64,000 nucleotides of DNA from Mycolicibacterium doricum (GTDB lineage: Bacteria; Actinomycetota; Actinomycetes; Mycobacteriales; Mycobacteriaceae), in contig NZ_AP022605.1 in assembly GCF_010728155.1 (NCBI RefSeq), positions 3,658,001-3,722,000 on the forward strand, written 5' to 3'. Shown here in pieces: positions 46,084 through 55,538 of the stretch. The notes beneath the pieces were generated by a model. That model searched no databases and had not been told where the DNA came from. It saw only the letters and a list, made by a program, of their open reading frames with translations. The position numbers and the translations under genes are program-made. Positions within the stretch are counted from its first letter, which is position 1. Each line of letters opens with the position of its first letter.

Positions 46084-47391
46084 ATGACCAAACCCGCACA
46101 ACAGGAGGGCCGCATCCGGGTGCCCGCTGATCTCGACGCGGTCACCACCATCGGCGACGAGGACCACTCCGGGGTGGACGCCGCGGCGGTGGAGCGGATC
46201 TGGCAGGCGGCGCGCCACTGGTACGCCGCAGGGATGCACCCCGCCATCCAGGTCTGCGTGCGCCACCACGGTCGTGTCGTGCTCAACCGCGCCATCGGGC
46301 ATGCATGGGGCAATGGACCCGACGACCCCGACGACGCCGAGCAGATCGCGGTCACCCCGGACACGCCGTTCTGCGTGTACAGCGCCGCGAAGGCGATCAC
46401 CACGACCGTCGTGCACATGCTGGTCGAACGCGGGCAGTTCTCATTGGACGACCGGGTGTGCGAATACCTACCGAACTACACCAGCCACGGCAAGGACCGC
46501 ACGACGATCCGCCACGTCATGACCCACAGCGCGGGCGTCCCCTTCCCGACCGGCGAACGGCCCAACCTCAAGCGCATGAACGACAGCGCGTATGCCCGCC
46601 AGATGCTCGGTGACCTTCGGCCGCTGTACCGGCCCGGACTGGTGCATATCTACCACGCTCTGACGTGGGGTCCGCTGGTGAGAGAGATCGTGTCGGCCGC
46701 GACGGGCCGGGGCATCCGCGAGATCCTGGCCGAGGAGATCCTCGAACCACTCGGCTTCCGCTGGACCAACTTCGGGGTCGCCGAGTCGGATGTCCCACTT
46801 GTCGCACCGAGCCACGCGACCGGCAAGCCGCTGCCGCCGCCGATCGCCGCAGCGTTCCGCACAGCCGTCGGCGGCACGCTGCACCAGATCATCCCGTTCA
46901 CCAACACCCCACTGTTCCTCACCGGTGTGGTGCCGTCGTCGAGCACGGTGTCGACGGCGCAGGAGCTGTCGCGGTTCGCCGAACTGCTACGGCGCGGTGG
47001 TGAACTCGACGGCGTCCGGGTGCTCGCACCGGAGACGCTCCATCAGGCCACTCGGGAGTGCAGGCGACTGCGCCCGGACCTGGCCACCGGGCTGATGCCG
47101 CTGCGCTGGGGAACCGGATACATGTTGGGCTCCAAGCGGTTCGGCCCGTTCGGCCGTGACGCCCCCGCAGCGTTCGGCCACACCGGGCTGGTGGACATTG
47201 CCGTCTGGGCGGATCCGGCGCGCGGTCTGGCCGTGGGTGTGGTGAGCAGTGGCAAGCCGGGCCGACACCGCGAAGCCAACCGGTACCCTGCGCTGCTCGA
47301 TCGGATCAACGCTGAACTCGCCCCGACCCGGAACGGGATACACCACCGATGCGCGCGGCGCCGACCTGATGCTCGACACCGCGACACCTGA
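46084..47391 (+). CDS. Beta-lactamase-fold serine hydrolase / esterase (LipE-like)
   Basis: A 435-residue protein of the class C beta-lactamase/esterase family. The Ser-x-x-Lys motif is SAAK in FCVYSAAKAITTTV; the tyrosine partner is probably in HIYHALTWGPLV; a C-terminal GHTG (AFGHTGLVDIAVW) stands for the KTG triad. These enzymes hydrolyse esters or lipids; most mycobacterial members are not antibiotic-inactivating. ATG 46084 follows a leaderless -10; a longer frame to 45928 overlaps the permease start. It ends about 100 bases before the URC1-like gene. Confidence 0.85.
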   Translation: MTKPAQQEGRIRVPADLDAVTTIGDEDHSGVDAAAVERIWQAARHWYAAGMHPAIQVCVRHHGRVVLNRAIGHAWGNGPDDPDDAEQIAVTPDTPFCVYSAAKAITTTVVHMLVERGQFSLDDRVCEYLPNYTSHGKDRTTIRHVMTHSAGVPFPTGERPNLKRMNDSAYARQMLGDLRPLYRPGLVHIYHALTWGPLVREIVSAATGRGIREILAEEILEPLGFRWTNFGVAESDVPLVAPSHATGKPLPPPIAAAFRTAVGGTLHQIIPFTNTPLFLTGVVPSSSTVSTAQELSRFAELLRRGGELDGVRVLAPETLHQATRECRRLRPDLATGLMPLRWGTGYMLGSKRFGPFGRDAPAAFGHTGLVDIAVWADPARGLAVGVVSSGKPGRHREANRYPALLDRINAELAPTRNGIHHRCARRRPDARHRDT

Positions 47392-47460
47392 GCGTCTCCC
47401 GTGGGTGACCGCCGGCGTACCCCGCTGAGTCGACGCCCGGCGCGTGGGCCGGGAAGTCGC

Positions 47461-47466
47461 TATGCT
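47461..47466 (+). promoter_or_regulatory. -10 candidate TATGCT for the uracil-catabolism genes
   Basis: TATGCT lies 32 bases before ATG 47499, leaving a short leader with AGGAG (47488-47492 region). It is the likely promoter of the three-gene set. Confidence 0.4.
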
Positions 47467-47498
47467 GGCGCCTTTCCCCTGAACACGCAGGAGTGGAC

Positions 47499-48773
47499 AT
47501 GCCCGCTGAGCCCGGCGCCGCCGCCACGCCCAGGTTCGGGGGCGGCCACATCCGGTTGACGTCGCACAGGGGTGCGGTGGGCACCCCGACGATCCGTTGG
47601 GGTGCGCCGACCGCGGCCGAACGCGGGCCGGTGATCGGGACGACCGCCACCCGTGCGCATCGCAACGTCATCGGAACGCACAGCGGGTCGTACAGCGTCT
47701 ACCGGGCACTGGCCGTGGCGGCGGGCGCGCTCAAACGCGAGCACCGCGCGGACCTGACCGACACCTCCCCCACTGACACCATCGGCCCGTACCCGCAGTG
47801 GAGCGAACCTGCCACGATCGTCAGCATGGACCCGTGGGGCGCCAGTGTCGCCGACGTTTTTGCCGCCGAACTCGCTGCGGGGCTCGACATCCGACCGACC
47901 ATCGCGATCACCAAGGCGCATGTGATCCTGCCCGAGATCACCGATGCGATCGCCAAGGGTCGCCTGGTCCCGGACGGTCGCATCCTGCTCGCCAGTGGTG
48001 CCGCGCTGGTCACCAAGGCGGCGGTCGAACCCGTGTGGTGGCTACCCGGGGTGGCGCAGCGGTTCGGGTGCGCCGAGAACGATCTGCGCCGGGTGCTGTT
48101 CGAGGAGACCGGCGGCATGTACCCGGAGCTCGTGACGCGCTCGGACCTCGAGGTGTTCCTCCCGCCGATCGGCGGGCAGACCGTCTACATCTTCGGCAGC
48201 GCTACCGATCTCGCCGATCCTTCGGTCGAGCTGACCGCCCGCGTGCACGACGAGTGCAACGGTTCGGACGTCTTCGGCTCGGACATCTGCACGTGCCGTC
48301 CATATCTCACGCATGCGATCGAGGAGTGCATCCGCTGCGCCCAGAACGGCGGGGTGGGCCTGGTCGCCTACTCCCGCAAGGAGGGCCGCGCGCTCGGCGA
48401 AGTGACCAAGTTCCTCGTGTACAACGCCCGCAAGCGACAGGTCGGCGGCGACACCGCCGACCAGTACTTCGCCCGCACCGAATGCGTGGCCGGCGTGCAG
48501 GACATGCGCTTCCAGGAACTGATGCCCGACGTGCTGCACTGGTTCGGGATCCGCAAGATCCACCGCCTGGTGTCGATGAGCAACATGAAGTACGACGCGA
48601 TCACCAGCTCGGGAATCGACGTGGGACAACGGGTGAACATTCCCGACGAACTCGTCCCGCCCGACGCCCGGGTGGAGATCGACGCGAAGATGGCGGCCGG
48701 GTACTTCACCCCGGGTCCGGCGCCCGACGCCGAACAGCTCAAGAAGGTCAAGGGTCGCGGGTTGTCTCAATGA
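47499..48773 (+). CDS. GTP cyclohydrolase II-like enzyme of uracil catabolism (URC1)
   Basis: A 424-residue protein whose C-terminal half is GTP cyclohydrolase II-like: Zn-binding Cys253, Cys264 and Cys266 (HDECNGSDVFGSDICTC) and RKEGRALGEV for the nucleotide. An N-terminal extension of about 220 residues (HSGSYSVYRALAVAAGALKR) is characteristic of URC1-type proteins, which act in the yeast/bacterial URC pathway of uracil degradation through ring opening. Direct neighbours are the DUF1688 (URC4) gene and upp, which supports this over riboflavin synthesis. ATG 47499 has AGGAG five bases upstream. It overlaps the next gene by four bases. Confidence 0.85.
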   Translation: MPAEPGAAATPRFGGGHIRLTSHRGAVGTPTIRWGAPTAAERGPVIGTTATRAHRNVIGTHSGSYSVYRALAVAAGALKREHRADLTDTSPTDTIGPYPQWSEPATIVSMDPWGASVADVFAAELAAGLDIRPTIAITKAHVILPEITDAIAKGRLVPDGRILLASGAALVTKAAVEPVWWLPGVAQRFGCAENDLRRVLFEETGGMYPELVTRSDLEVFLPPIGGQTVYIFGSATDLADPSVELTARVHDECNGSDVFGSDICTCRPYLTHAIEECIRCAQNGGVGLVAYSRKEGRALGEVTKFLVYNARKRQVGGDTADQYFARTECVAGVQDMRFQELMPDVLHWFGIRKIHRLVSMSNMKYDAITSSGIDVGQRVNIPDELVPPDARVEIDAKMAAGYFTPGPAPDAEQLKKVKGRGLSQ

Positions 48774-49930
48774 GCGTGGCAGGCACCCTACGGACCACCG
48801 GCGCCGTCCGGGAGCGCTCCGGCCAACTGCTGCGGCGCGCCCGCGCCGACGATTCGGCATGGTTTACCGTGCATGACGACGCGCTGGAACCGGCGGCCGG
48901 CGTCGTCGCCGAAGTCACCCGTTCCCGCTATCCGGATCTGAGGATCCCGTTCCACAGCCGATGGCGGCATTTCGAGGCCGGTGGAATGACCCGCACGTCC
49001 AGGCTCGAGGGTGACCCACGGGCGATGATCGACCTGGCCGTGGTCAGCGTGCTGCTCGACGCCGGTGCCGGCGCCGACTGGACCTTCGCCGAGACCGCGA
49101 CCGGCCGACGGTTCTCCCGCTCCGAGGGGTTGGCGGTCGCGAGTTGGCAGGCGTTCGCCGACGGCGTCTTCTCCTCGGACTCCGTTGTCCCGCTGCGCGT
49201 TGACGCGGCGGGTCTGCGGGCACTGTCCGTCGACCGGTTGGCTGCGGCATTCCAGGTGTCGGACCGCAATCCGCTGGTGGGCCTCGACGGCCGGGTGCAA
49301 CTGCTGCACCGTCTCGCCGACGCCGTGAGCACCGAGGTGTTCGGCGGTCGGCCCGGCGGGTTGTTCGACGCGCTCACGGCGTCGGGACCTGCCGTACACG
49401 CCCATGACATCCTCCGGCTGCTGCTCGAAACCCTGTCCCCGATCTGGTTGAGCGCCAATCCCCTCGGTGACGAGCCGCTGGGTGACTGCTGGCGGCACGC
49501 GGCGGTGGGCGGCGAGGGCGGCACGGCCGGGTGGGTGCCGTTCCACAAACTCTCGCAGTGGCTGACCTACTCGTTGCTCGAACCGTTCGAGTGGGCGGGG
49601 GTGCCGGTGGTGGGCGTGGATGCGCTCACCGGGCTGCCGGAGTACCGCAACGGCGGGTTGTTCCTCGACACCGGGGTACTGCGACTGCGGGACGACCAGT
49701 TCGCTTCTCGGGCCTGGCAGGTCGGTGACGAGCTGGTGGTCGAGTGGCGCGCGCTCACCGTCGCGCTGCTCGACGAGCTTGCCCCACTGGTATGCGCGCG
49801 GCTCGGCACCGACATGCCGCTGGCTTGCGTGCTGGAGGGCGGGACCTGGGCGGCCGGGCGCCTTCTGGCGCAACAGCGCCGCGGCGGGCTGCCGCCACTG
49901 ACCGTCGACAGCGACGGCACCGTCTTCTGA
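48770..49930 (+). CDS. DUF1688 protein, URC4-like
   Basis: A 386-residue soluble protein of the DUF1688/URC4 family, required for uracil catabolism in yeast. Conserved stretches include IPFHSRWRHFEAGG, GWVPFHKLSQWLTYSLLEPFEW and GLPEYRNGGLFLDTGVL. The catalytic role is unknown. ATG 48770 overlaps the URC1-like stop (ATGA), so the two are coupled. The order URC1-URC4-upp is that of known bacterial URC clusters. No other URC enzymes (URC2, URC3/5) are adjacent. Confidence 0.85.
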   Translation: MSVAGTLRTTGAVRERSGQLLRRARADDSAWFTVHDDALEPAAGVVAEVTRSRYPDLRIPFHSRWRHFEAGGMTRTSRLEGDPRAMIDLAVVSVLLDAGAGADWTFAETATGRRFSRSEGLAVASWQAFADGVFSSDSVVPLRVDAAGLRALSVDRLAAAFQVSDRNPLVGLDGRVQLLHRLADAVSTEVFGGRPGGLFDALTASGPAVHAHDILRLLLETLSPIWLSANPLGDEPLGDCWRHAAVGGEGGTAGWVPFHKLSQWLTYSLLEPFEWAGVPVVGVDALTGLPEYRNGGLFLDTGVLRLRDDQFASRAWQVGDELVVEWRALTVALLDELAPLVCARLGTDMPLACVLEGGTWAAGRLLAQQRRGGLPPLTVDSDGTVF

Positions 49931-49948
49931 GGCAGAACAGGACAACAC

Positions 49949-50578
49949 ATGGGTGAAGTACATCTGGTCGACCATCCGCTGGTTGCGCACAAGCTGACGT
50001 TGCTGCGCCGCAAGGACGCCTCCACCCATAGCTTCCGCCAACTCCTGCAGGAGATCTCCGCACTGATGGCCTACGAGGTGCTGCGCGACATCCCGACCCA
50101 GGATTTCGAGGTCGAAACCCCGCTGGAGACCACCGTCGGCAAGGTGATCGACGGGAAGAAGCTAGTGTTCGTGTCGATCCTGCGGGCCGGCACGGGCCTG
50201 CTCGACGGCATGCTGGCCGTGGTGCCCGGCGCGCGTGTCGGTCACATCGGGCTGTACCGCGACCCCAGGACGCTCGTCGCCGTCGAGTACTATTTCAAGA
50301 TGCCCGCCGGCCTCGACGAGCGCGACGTGGTCGTGGTCGATCCCATGCTGGCCACTGGCCACTCGGCGGTGGCCGCGGTGGATCGGATCAAGGAGTGCGG
50401 GCCCAAGTCGATCAAGTTCGTCTGCCTGCTGACGTGTCCCGAGGGCATCGCGGCGATGCAGGAGGCCCATCCCGACGTCCCGGTCTTCACCGCGGCCGTC
50501 GACCGTCAACTCGACGAGCACGGTTACATCAGGCCGGGGCTCGGCGACGCGGGCGACCGGATCTTCGGCACCAAGTGA
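49949..50578 (+). CDS. upp: Uracil phosphoribosyltransferase
   Basis: Converts uracil and PRPP to UMP. The 209-residue protein has the family opening [20 protein letters not shown], the PRPP motif [14 protein letters not shown] and a C-terminal [17 protein letters not shown]. Its length is normal. In URC clusters the same activity (URC6) feeds the pathway through a ribosylated intermediate. ATG 49949 lies 18 bases after the URC4-like stop. It could also serve plain salvage. Confidence 0.93.
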   Translation: MGEVHLVDHPLVAHKLTLLRRKDASTHSFRQLLQEISALMAYEVLRDIPTQDFEVETPLETTVGKVIDGKKLVFVSILRAGTGLLDGMLAVVPGARVGHIGLYRDPRTLVAVEYYFKMPAGLDERDVVVVDPMLATGHSAVAAVDRIKECGPKSIKFVCLLTCPEGIAAMQEAHPDVPVFTAAVDRQLDEHGYIRPGLGDAGDRIFGTK

Positions 50579-50617
50579 CCGTTTGATCAACCTCTCGCCC
50601 GGGAATCGGTGGAGGCG

Positions 50618-51553
50618 ATGACACACGAATGGGAATGCGTCGTTGTCGGCGGTGGCGCGGCCGGGCTGAGCGCCACGTTGGTCCTCGGACGGGCGCGCCG
50701 GCGCACGCTGCTCGTCGACGCGGGCGAACAGAGCAACAGGTTCTCCACCGGCATCGGGGGGATGCTCGGTTACGACCAGCGCCCGCCAGCCGAGCTGTAC
50801 GAGGCCGGCCGCCGCGAGGTCGAAGCGTACCCGACGGTCGAGTACCGGGCGGCCACGGTGGTGCACGGCGCCCCGGAGGGCGACGGTTTCGTCCTCTCAC
50901 TCGACGCAGGTGACCGGGTCACCACCCGCCGGGTGCTGCTGGCCACCGGCATGCAGTACTGCCCGCCGGAGTTGCCCGGCCTCGAACCGCTATGGGGCAA
51001 GTCGGTCTTCCAGTGCCCGTTCTGCCACGGCTGGGAGATGCGCGACAAGCGCCTGGCGTCGCTGGCGGCGGGCGAGGAGGCCATCCATGCCTCGCTGATG
51101 CTGCGCGGCTGGAGCGACGACGTCGTCCTGCTGACAGACGGGCACCCCCAACTCGACGGCAAGGACCACGAGCGGCTGCAGGCCGCCGGGATCACGATCG
51201 ACGACCGCCGAATCACCGAACTGATCGGCACCGACGGGCAGCTCGAGGCGATCGCATTCAACGACGGCAGCCGGCTGGATCGTGACGGGCTTCTGGTGGA
51301 GGCGCCGCTGCGCCAGCGCTCGAAACTTGCCGAGCAACTCGGGGCCTCGTGTGGACCGGGTCCGCTGGCGCCGGACACGGTCCGTATCGACGCTCTGCAC
51401 CGCACGTCGGCGCAGTCGGTGTTCGCCGCGGGTGACGTGTGCACCGAGCATCCGTACGTGGCGGGCTCGATCGCGGGTGGTGCGCAGGCGGCGATGATCG
51501 TCGTGCAGAGCCTGCTGGCCGAGCAGTTCGGGATGCCCTACCCACCGGAGTGA
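50618..51553 (+). CDS. Thioredoxin-reductase-like FAD oxidoreductase
   Basis: A 311-residue pyridine-nucleotide-disulfide oxidoreductase of small (TrxB) type. The FAD loop is VVGGGAAGLSA (8-18); a redox CxxC is present as QCPFCHGWE (Cys133, Cys136); the second FAD motif is SVFAAGDVCTE. The NAD(P)H loop is less clear, so the electron donor is uncertain. It may reduce a thiol protein or act as a ferredoxin-type reductase. ATG 50618 or GTG 50609 are both possible starts. It lies 40 bases after upp and could be in the same transcript. Confidence 0.82.
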   Translation: MTHEWECVVVGGGAAGLSATLVLGRARRRTLLVDAGEQSNRFSTGIGGMLGYDQRPPAELYEAGRREVEAYPTVEYRAATVVHGAPEGDGFVLSLDAGDRVTTRRVLLATGMQYCPPELPGLEPLWGKSVFQCPFCHGWEMRDKRLASLAAGEEAIHASLMLRGWSDDVVLLTDGHPQLDGKDHERLQAAGITIDDRRITELIGTDGQLEAIAFNDGSRLDRDGLLVEAPLRQRSKLAEQLGASCGPGPLAPDTVRIDALHRTSAQSVFAAGDVCTEHPYVAGSIAGGAQAAMIVVQSLLAEQFGMPYPPE

Positions 51554-51563
51554 GGTGAACTGT

Positions 51564-54500
51564 CTACGTCGTCACCGCGTCGATCGCGCGGTAGATCCGC
51601 TGTTCGCTGACCGGCCGCGGCGTGCCGAGCTGCTGCGCCCACAGGCTGACCCGCAGCTCCTCGATCATCCGCCCGATGTCGCGGACGTCCTCGGCCGCGG
51701 CTCGCGACGGTGAAAGTGATTGCCGCAGTCCGTCGTAGGCCTGCTGCACGGCGTGCACCCGGCCCATGCGCTCGCGGTCGGCACCGATCGCGTGCGGTAA
51801 CCGTTCCAGGCGGCGGCCGATCCCGGTCAGGTAGCGCGTGAGATCGGCCAGGTGCGCGGCTCCCGTCGCGCACACGAACCCCTTCGGCAGCAGCGCGGCC
51901 AGCTGCGCGCGGATGTCGGCGATCGCCTCGACCTGCGCGGGTGGCGGGTTGGCGGGCAGCGCCACCTGCACCTGCTGCGCGGTGGTCAACACCTTCTCCA
52001 CCCGGTGCACGATGTCGAGCGTCGTCGGGACCAACGCGGCGGCCACTCGCTGCCGCAGCGTGTCGAAATCGCCACGGCTCCAGACCGGTTCACGCATCAG
52101 TGCGTCCACCGCCGCGTCTGCGCAGTCGTCGATCAACGCGGCCAGTGACCCGTCGGGATTGGCACCGAGCACCAGGCGCTGACGCATGTCCAGCGCGCGT
52201 TCGACGTTCTTCACCGGCGACGGCGCCGACAACCGCAGCAGCCGCCGGACACCCGGCCTCATGGCCGCCCGCTGTTCGGCCGGGGTGGCGAATACCCGTA
52301 CGCCGACCCCGGCACCCGTGTCCACCAACGCCGGGTAGCCCCGGACCTGGTGGCCGCCCGAGGTGCGCTCGACCGTACGCGGCAGCTCGCCGAGATCGTC
52401 TGGCCAGGAACGTAATCCGGAGCGTTCCAGCCCGTCGGCGACCGCGCGGGCCACGGCGCCGCGCACCGGTGCGGCCAACTGCTCCTGCAGGGTGTCCAAG
52501 TCTTTGCCGCGCGCCACCTCGGTGCCGTCCTCCTCGACGGCGAAGGTCACCCGCAGGTGCGGCGGGATCTTGTCGAGGTCGAACGCGTCGATCGGCACCG
52601 ACACTCCGCTGCGCCGCCACAGCTCGTGCTGCAGGGACTTCAATAGCGGCCCGCTACCCGGGTTCATCGTGCGCAGCACGTCTCGCGCGGTGTCCGGCAC
52701 GGGCACGAAGTTGCGCCGCAGGTCCTTGGGCAGTGACTTGATCAGGGCGGTGATCAACTCCTCGCGCATGGCCGGGACGTGCCAGGCGAATTCGTCGCCG
52801 CCGAGGCGGGCGAGCACCTCGACGGGCACGTGTACCGTGATGCCGTCGTCGGACGAGCCGGGTTCGAAACGATAGGTCAGCGGCAGCGCCAGGTCACCGG
52901 CGCGCCATTCGTCGGGCAGGTCGTCGGCGCTGTCCCGCCGGAGCAGGTCGTCGCGGGTCATCGTCAACATGTCGGGGGTCGTGTGCCGTTGTTTGCGCCA
53001 CCACGCGTCGAAATGCCGTGCCGAGAGCACGGTTTGCGGGATACGCGCGTTGTAGAACGCGAACACCTCTTCGTCGCCGACCAGCAGGTCCCGCCGACGG
53101 GCCCGCTCCTCGACCTCTTCGAGTTCCTCACGCAGCCGCGCGTTGTCGCCGAAGAAGTGGTGTTTGGTACGCCAGTTGCCCTCGACCAGCGCGTGGCGGA
53201 TGAACAGTTCCCGGGCCAGTCCCGGGTCGATCTCGGAGTAGTTGACGCGACGGCGCGCCACCAGCGGCAACCCGTAGAGGGTGACCCGCTCGAAGCCCAT
53301 CACCGCACCGCGTTCGGCGTCCCAGTGGGGTTCGCTGTGCGTGCGCTGGACTAGGTCGCCCGCGATCCGCTCGACGGTGTCGGGGTCGATGCGGGCGCCG
53401 ACACGGCCGAACAACCGACTGGTCTCCACCAGGTCGGCGACGACGATCCAGCGCGGCGGACGCTTGGTCAGCACCGACCCGGGCGCCAGCACGAACCGCG
53501 AGTTGCGGGCGCCCTGGTACTGCGCTGGATTCGCTCCTCGGGTGCGCGCCTGGGTGTCGCCTTCGCGCAGCCCGACGTGCGACAGCAGCCCGGCCAACAG
53601 TGCGGCGTGCACGCTCGCCGGCGAAGCAGGTTCGTCGGACTCCCGGATGCCGAGGTCGCCGGCGATGCTGCGCAGCTGGCCCGTCAGGTCCTGCCACTCC
53701 CGGATCCGCAGGTAGTGCAGGAACTCCTCACGACACATCCGGCGGAACGAACTGCCGGACCGCTCTTCCCGCTGTTCACCGAGATACCGCCAGAGGTTGA
53801 GGTAGGAGGTGAAGTCGGAGTGCTCGTCATTGAAGCGGGCGTGCTTCTGGCGGGCGGCGTCCGCACGCCCGGCGGGGCGTTCGCGCGGATCGGGGATCGA
53901 CAGCGCGGCGGCCAGCACCAGCATCTCGCGCACGCAGCCTTCGGTGTCGGCCTGCAGGATCATCCGGCCGATGCGCGGATCAAGTGGGATTCGAGCCAGC
54001 CGGCGGCCGGTGCGGGTGAGTCCCCCTTCACGATCGAACGCACCGAGTTCCTGCAACAGGGCAACGCCGTCGCGGATGCTGCGCTTCTCCGGCGGATCGA
54101 GGAATGGGAACTCCTCGATGTCGCCCAGCCCGAGGGCCGCCATTTGGAGGATGACCGCAGCGAGGTTGGTCCGCAGGATCTCCGGATCGGTGTAGCGCGG
54201 CCGGCCCGCGAAGTCCTCCTCGGAATACAGCCGGATGCACACGCCGGGGGCGGTGCGCCCGGACCGGCCGGCCCGTTGGGCCGCCGAGGCCTGCGAGATC
54301 GGCTCGATCGGCAACCGCTGCACCTTGGTGCGCCGGCTGTAGCGGGAGATGCGCGCAGTGCCGGGGTCGACGACGTAGCGGATGCCCGGCACGGTCAACG
54401 ACGTCTCGGCGACGTTGGTGGCCAGTACCACCCGCCGCCCGGGGTGCGCCGCGAAGACCTTCTGCTGTTCGGCGGTCGGCAGGCGCGCGTAGAGCGGCAG

Positions 54501-55517
54501 CACCTCGGTGTGCTGATCGAGAGCACCACGTAGCACTTCGGCGGTGTCGCGGATCTCTCGCTCGCCGGACAGGAACACCAGCACGTCGCCGGGCGGTTCG
54601 GCCTCGAGTTCGCGGACGGCGTCGACGATGGCGTCGGTGGGGTCGCGCACCTCGGACGAGCCGCTTGCGCGAAGACCAGGGGCCGGGGCGCGGACGATCT
54701 CGTGGTCCGGATCGTCGGGGTCCGCTGTGCCGTTTTCGTCGGCCGCCGACATCACGGGCACCTCGAGCGGCCGGTAACGGATCTCCACGGGGTACGCGCG
54801 ACCGGACACCTCGACGATCGGGGCGTCACCGAAGTGCGCGGCGAACCGCTCGGGTTCGATGGTCGCGGAGGTGACGATGACCTTGAGGTCGGGTCGCCGC
54901 GGCAGCAGTTCGCGCAGATAGCCGAGCAGGAAATCGATGTTGAGGCTGCGCTCGTGGGCCTCATCGAGGATGAGGGTGTCGTAGCGGAGCAGCCTGCGGT
55001 CGCGCTGGATATCTGCGAGCAGGATGCCGTCGGTCATCAGCTTGACCAGTGTGCGGTCGGAGGCGTGGGCGGTGAAGCGGACCGTGTAGCCGACGGCGTC
55101 GCCGAGCGGTGTGCCGAGTTCGTCGGCGATCCGCTGGGCCACCGTGCGGGCGGCCAGGCGGCGCGGCTGGGTGTGGCCGACGGTGCCGCGGATGCCGCGG
55201 CCGAGTTCCAGGCAGATCTTCGGCAATTGCGTGGTCTTGCCGGAGCCCGTCTCGCCGGCGACGACGACCACCTGGTTCTCGGCGATGGCCTTGGCGATCT
55301 CGTCGCGGCGCTCGCTGACGGGCAGGTCCGGGTAGGTGATCGGCGGAACGGCGGCCAACCGGGTGGCGACGAGGCCTTCGGCGGCGGCGATCTGATCGGC
55401 GAGTTGCGCGAGCTTGTCGGGTTCGGCGTGGCGCAGGCGCCGGCCGAGGCGGGCGGCGTCACGGTAGGTCAGGCCGTCCAGACGCCTGCGGAGCTCACGT
55501 ACGGACGGTTGGGACAC
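51564..55517 (-). CDS. hrpA: ATP-dependent RNA helicase HrpA
   Basis: A DEAH-box RNA helicase of 1317 residues, the normal size of HrpA. Motif I is GETGSGKT (88-95), the DEAH box is LILDEAHERS (185-188), motif III is VTSATIEP, and motif VI is QRAGRSGR. C-terminal HA2/OB and HrpA-specific regions follow, giving the length. In E. coli HrpA rescues stalled ribosomes or processes mRNA; its role in mycobacteria is little known. The strand is minus and the nearest neighbour is MTHFR, whose stop is about 20 bases upstream on the same strand. Confidence 0.94.
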   Translation of the reverse strand: MSQPSVRELRRRLDGLTYRDAARLGRRLRHAEPDKLAQLADQIAAAEGLVATRLAAVPPITYPDLPVSERRDEIAKAIAENQVVVVAGETGSGKTTQLPKICLELGRGIRGTVGHTQPRRLAARTVAQRIADELGTPLGDAVGYTVRFTAHASDRTLVKLMTDGILLADIQRDRRLLRYDTLILDEAHERSLNIDFLLGYLRELLPRRPDLKVIVTSATIEPERFAAHFGDAPIVEVSGRAYPVEIRYRPLEVPVMSAADENGTADPDDPDHEIVRAPAPGLRASGSSEVRDPTDAIVDAVRELEAEPPGDVLVFLSGEREIRDTAEVLRGALDQHTEVLPLYARLPTAEQQKVFAAHPGRRVVLATNVAETSLTVPGIRYVVDPGTARISRYSRRTKVQRLPIEPISQASAAQRAGRSGRTAPGVCIRLYSEEDFAGRPRYTDPEILRTNLAAVILQMAALGLGDIEEFPFLDPPEKRSIRDGVALLQELGAFDREGGLTRTGRRLARIPLDPRIGRMILQADTEGCVREMLVLAAALSIPDPRERPAGRADAARQKHARFNDEHSDFTSYLNLWRYLGEQREERSGSSFRRMCREEFLHYLRIREWQDLTGQLRSIAGDLGIRESDEPASPASVHAALLAGLLSHVGLREGDTQARTRGANPAQYQGARNSRFVLAPGSVLTKRPPRWIVVADLVETSRLFGRVGARIDPDTVERIAGDLVQRTHSEPHWDAERGAVMGFERVTLYGLPLVARRRVNYSEIDPGLARELFIRHALVEGNWRTKHHFFGDNARLREELEEVEERARRRDLLVGDEEVFAFYNARIPQTVLSARHFDAWWRKQRHTTPDMLTMTRDDLLRRDSADDLPDEWRAGDLALPLTYRFEPGSSDDGITVHVPVEVLARLGGDEFAWHVPAMREELITALIKSLPKDLRRNFVPVPDTARDVLRTMNPGSGPLLKSLQHELWRRSGVSVPIDAFDLDKIPPHLRVTFAVEEDGTEVARGKDLDTLQEQLAAPVRGAVARAVADGLERSGLRSWPDDLGELPRTVERTSGGHQVRGYPALVDTGAGVGVRVFATPAEQRAAMRPGVRRLLRLSAPSPVKNVERALDMRQRLVLGANPDGSLAALIDDCADAAVDALMREPVWSRGDFDTLRQRVAAALVPTTLDIVHRVEKVLTTAQQVQVALPANPPPAQVEAIADIRAQLAALLPKGFVCATGAAHLADLTRYLTGIGRRLERLPHAIGADRERMGRVHAVQQAYDGLRQSLSPSRAAAEDVRDIGRMIEELRVSLWAQQLGTPRPVSEQRIYRAIDAVTT

Positions 55518-55538
55518 TCCCGCCAGGATAGTGGCGGC

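Noticed and set aside
47435..47460. Terminator after the serine hydrolase (CCCGGC / GCCGGG stem)
   Set aside because: There is no T-run and GC-rich stems arise easily here; not enough to call.
51564..55517. Split of hrpA into two genes
   Set aside because: The 1317-residue frame is continuous and the length is normal for HrpA.
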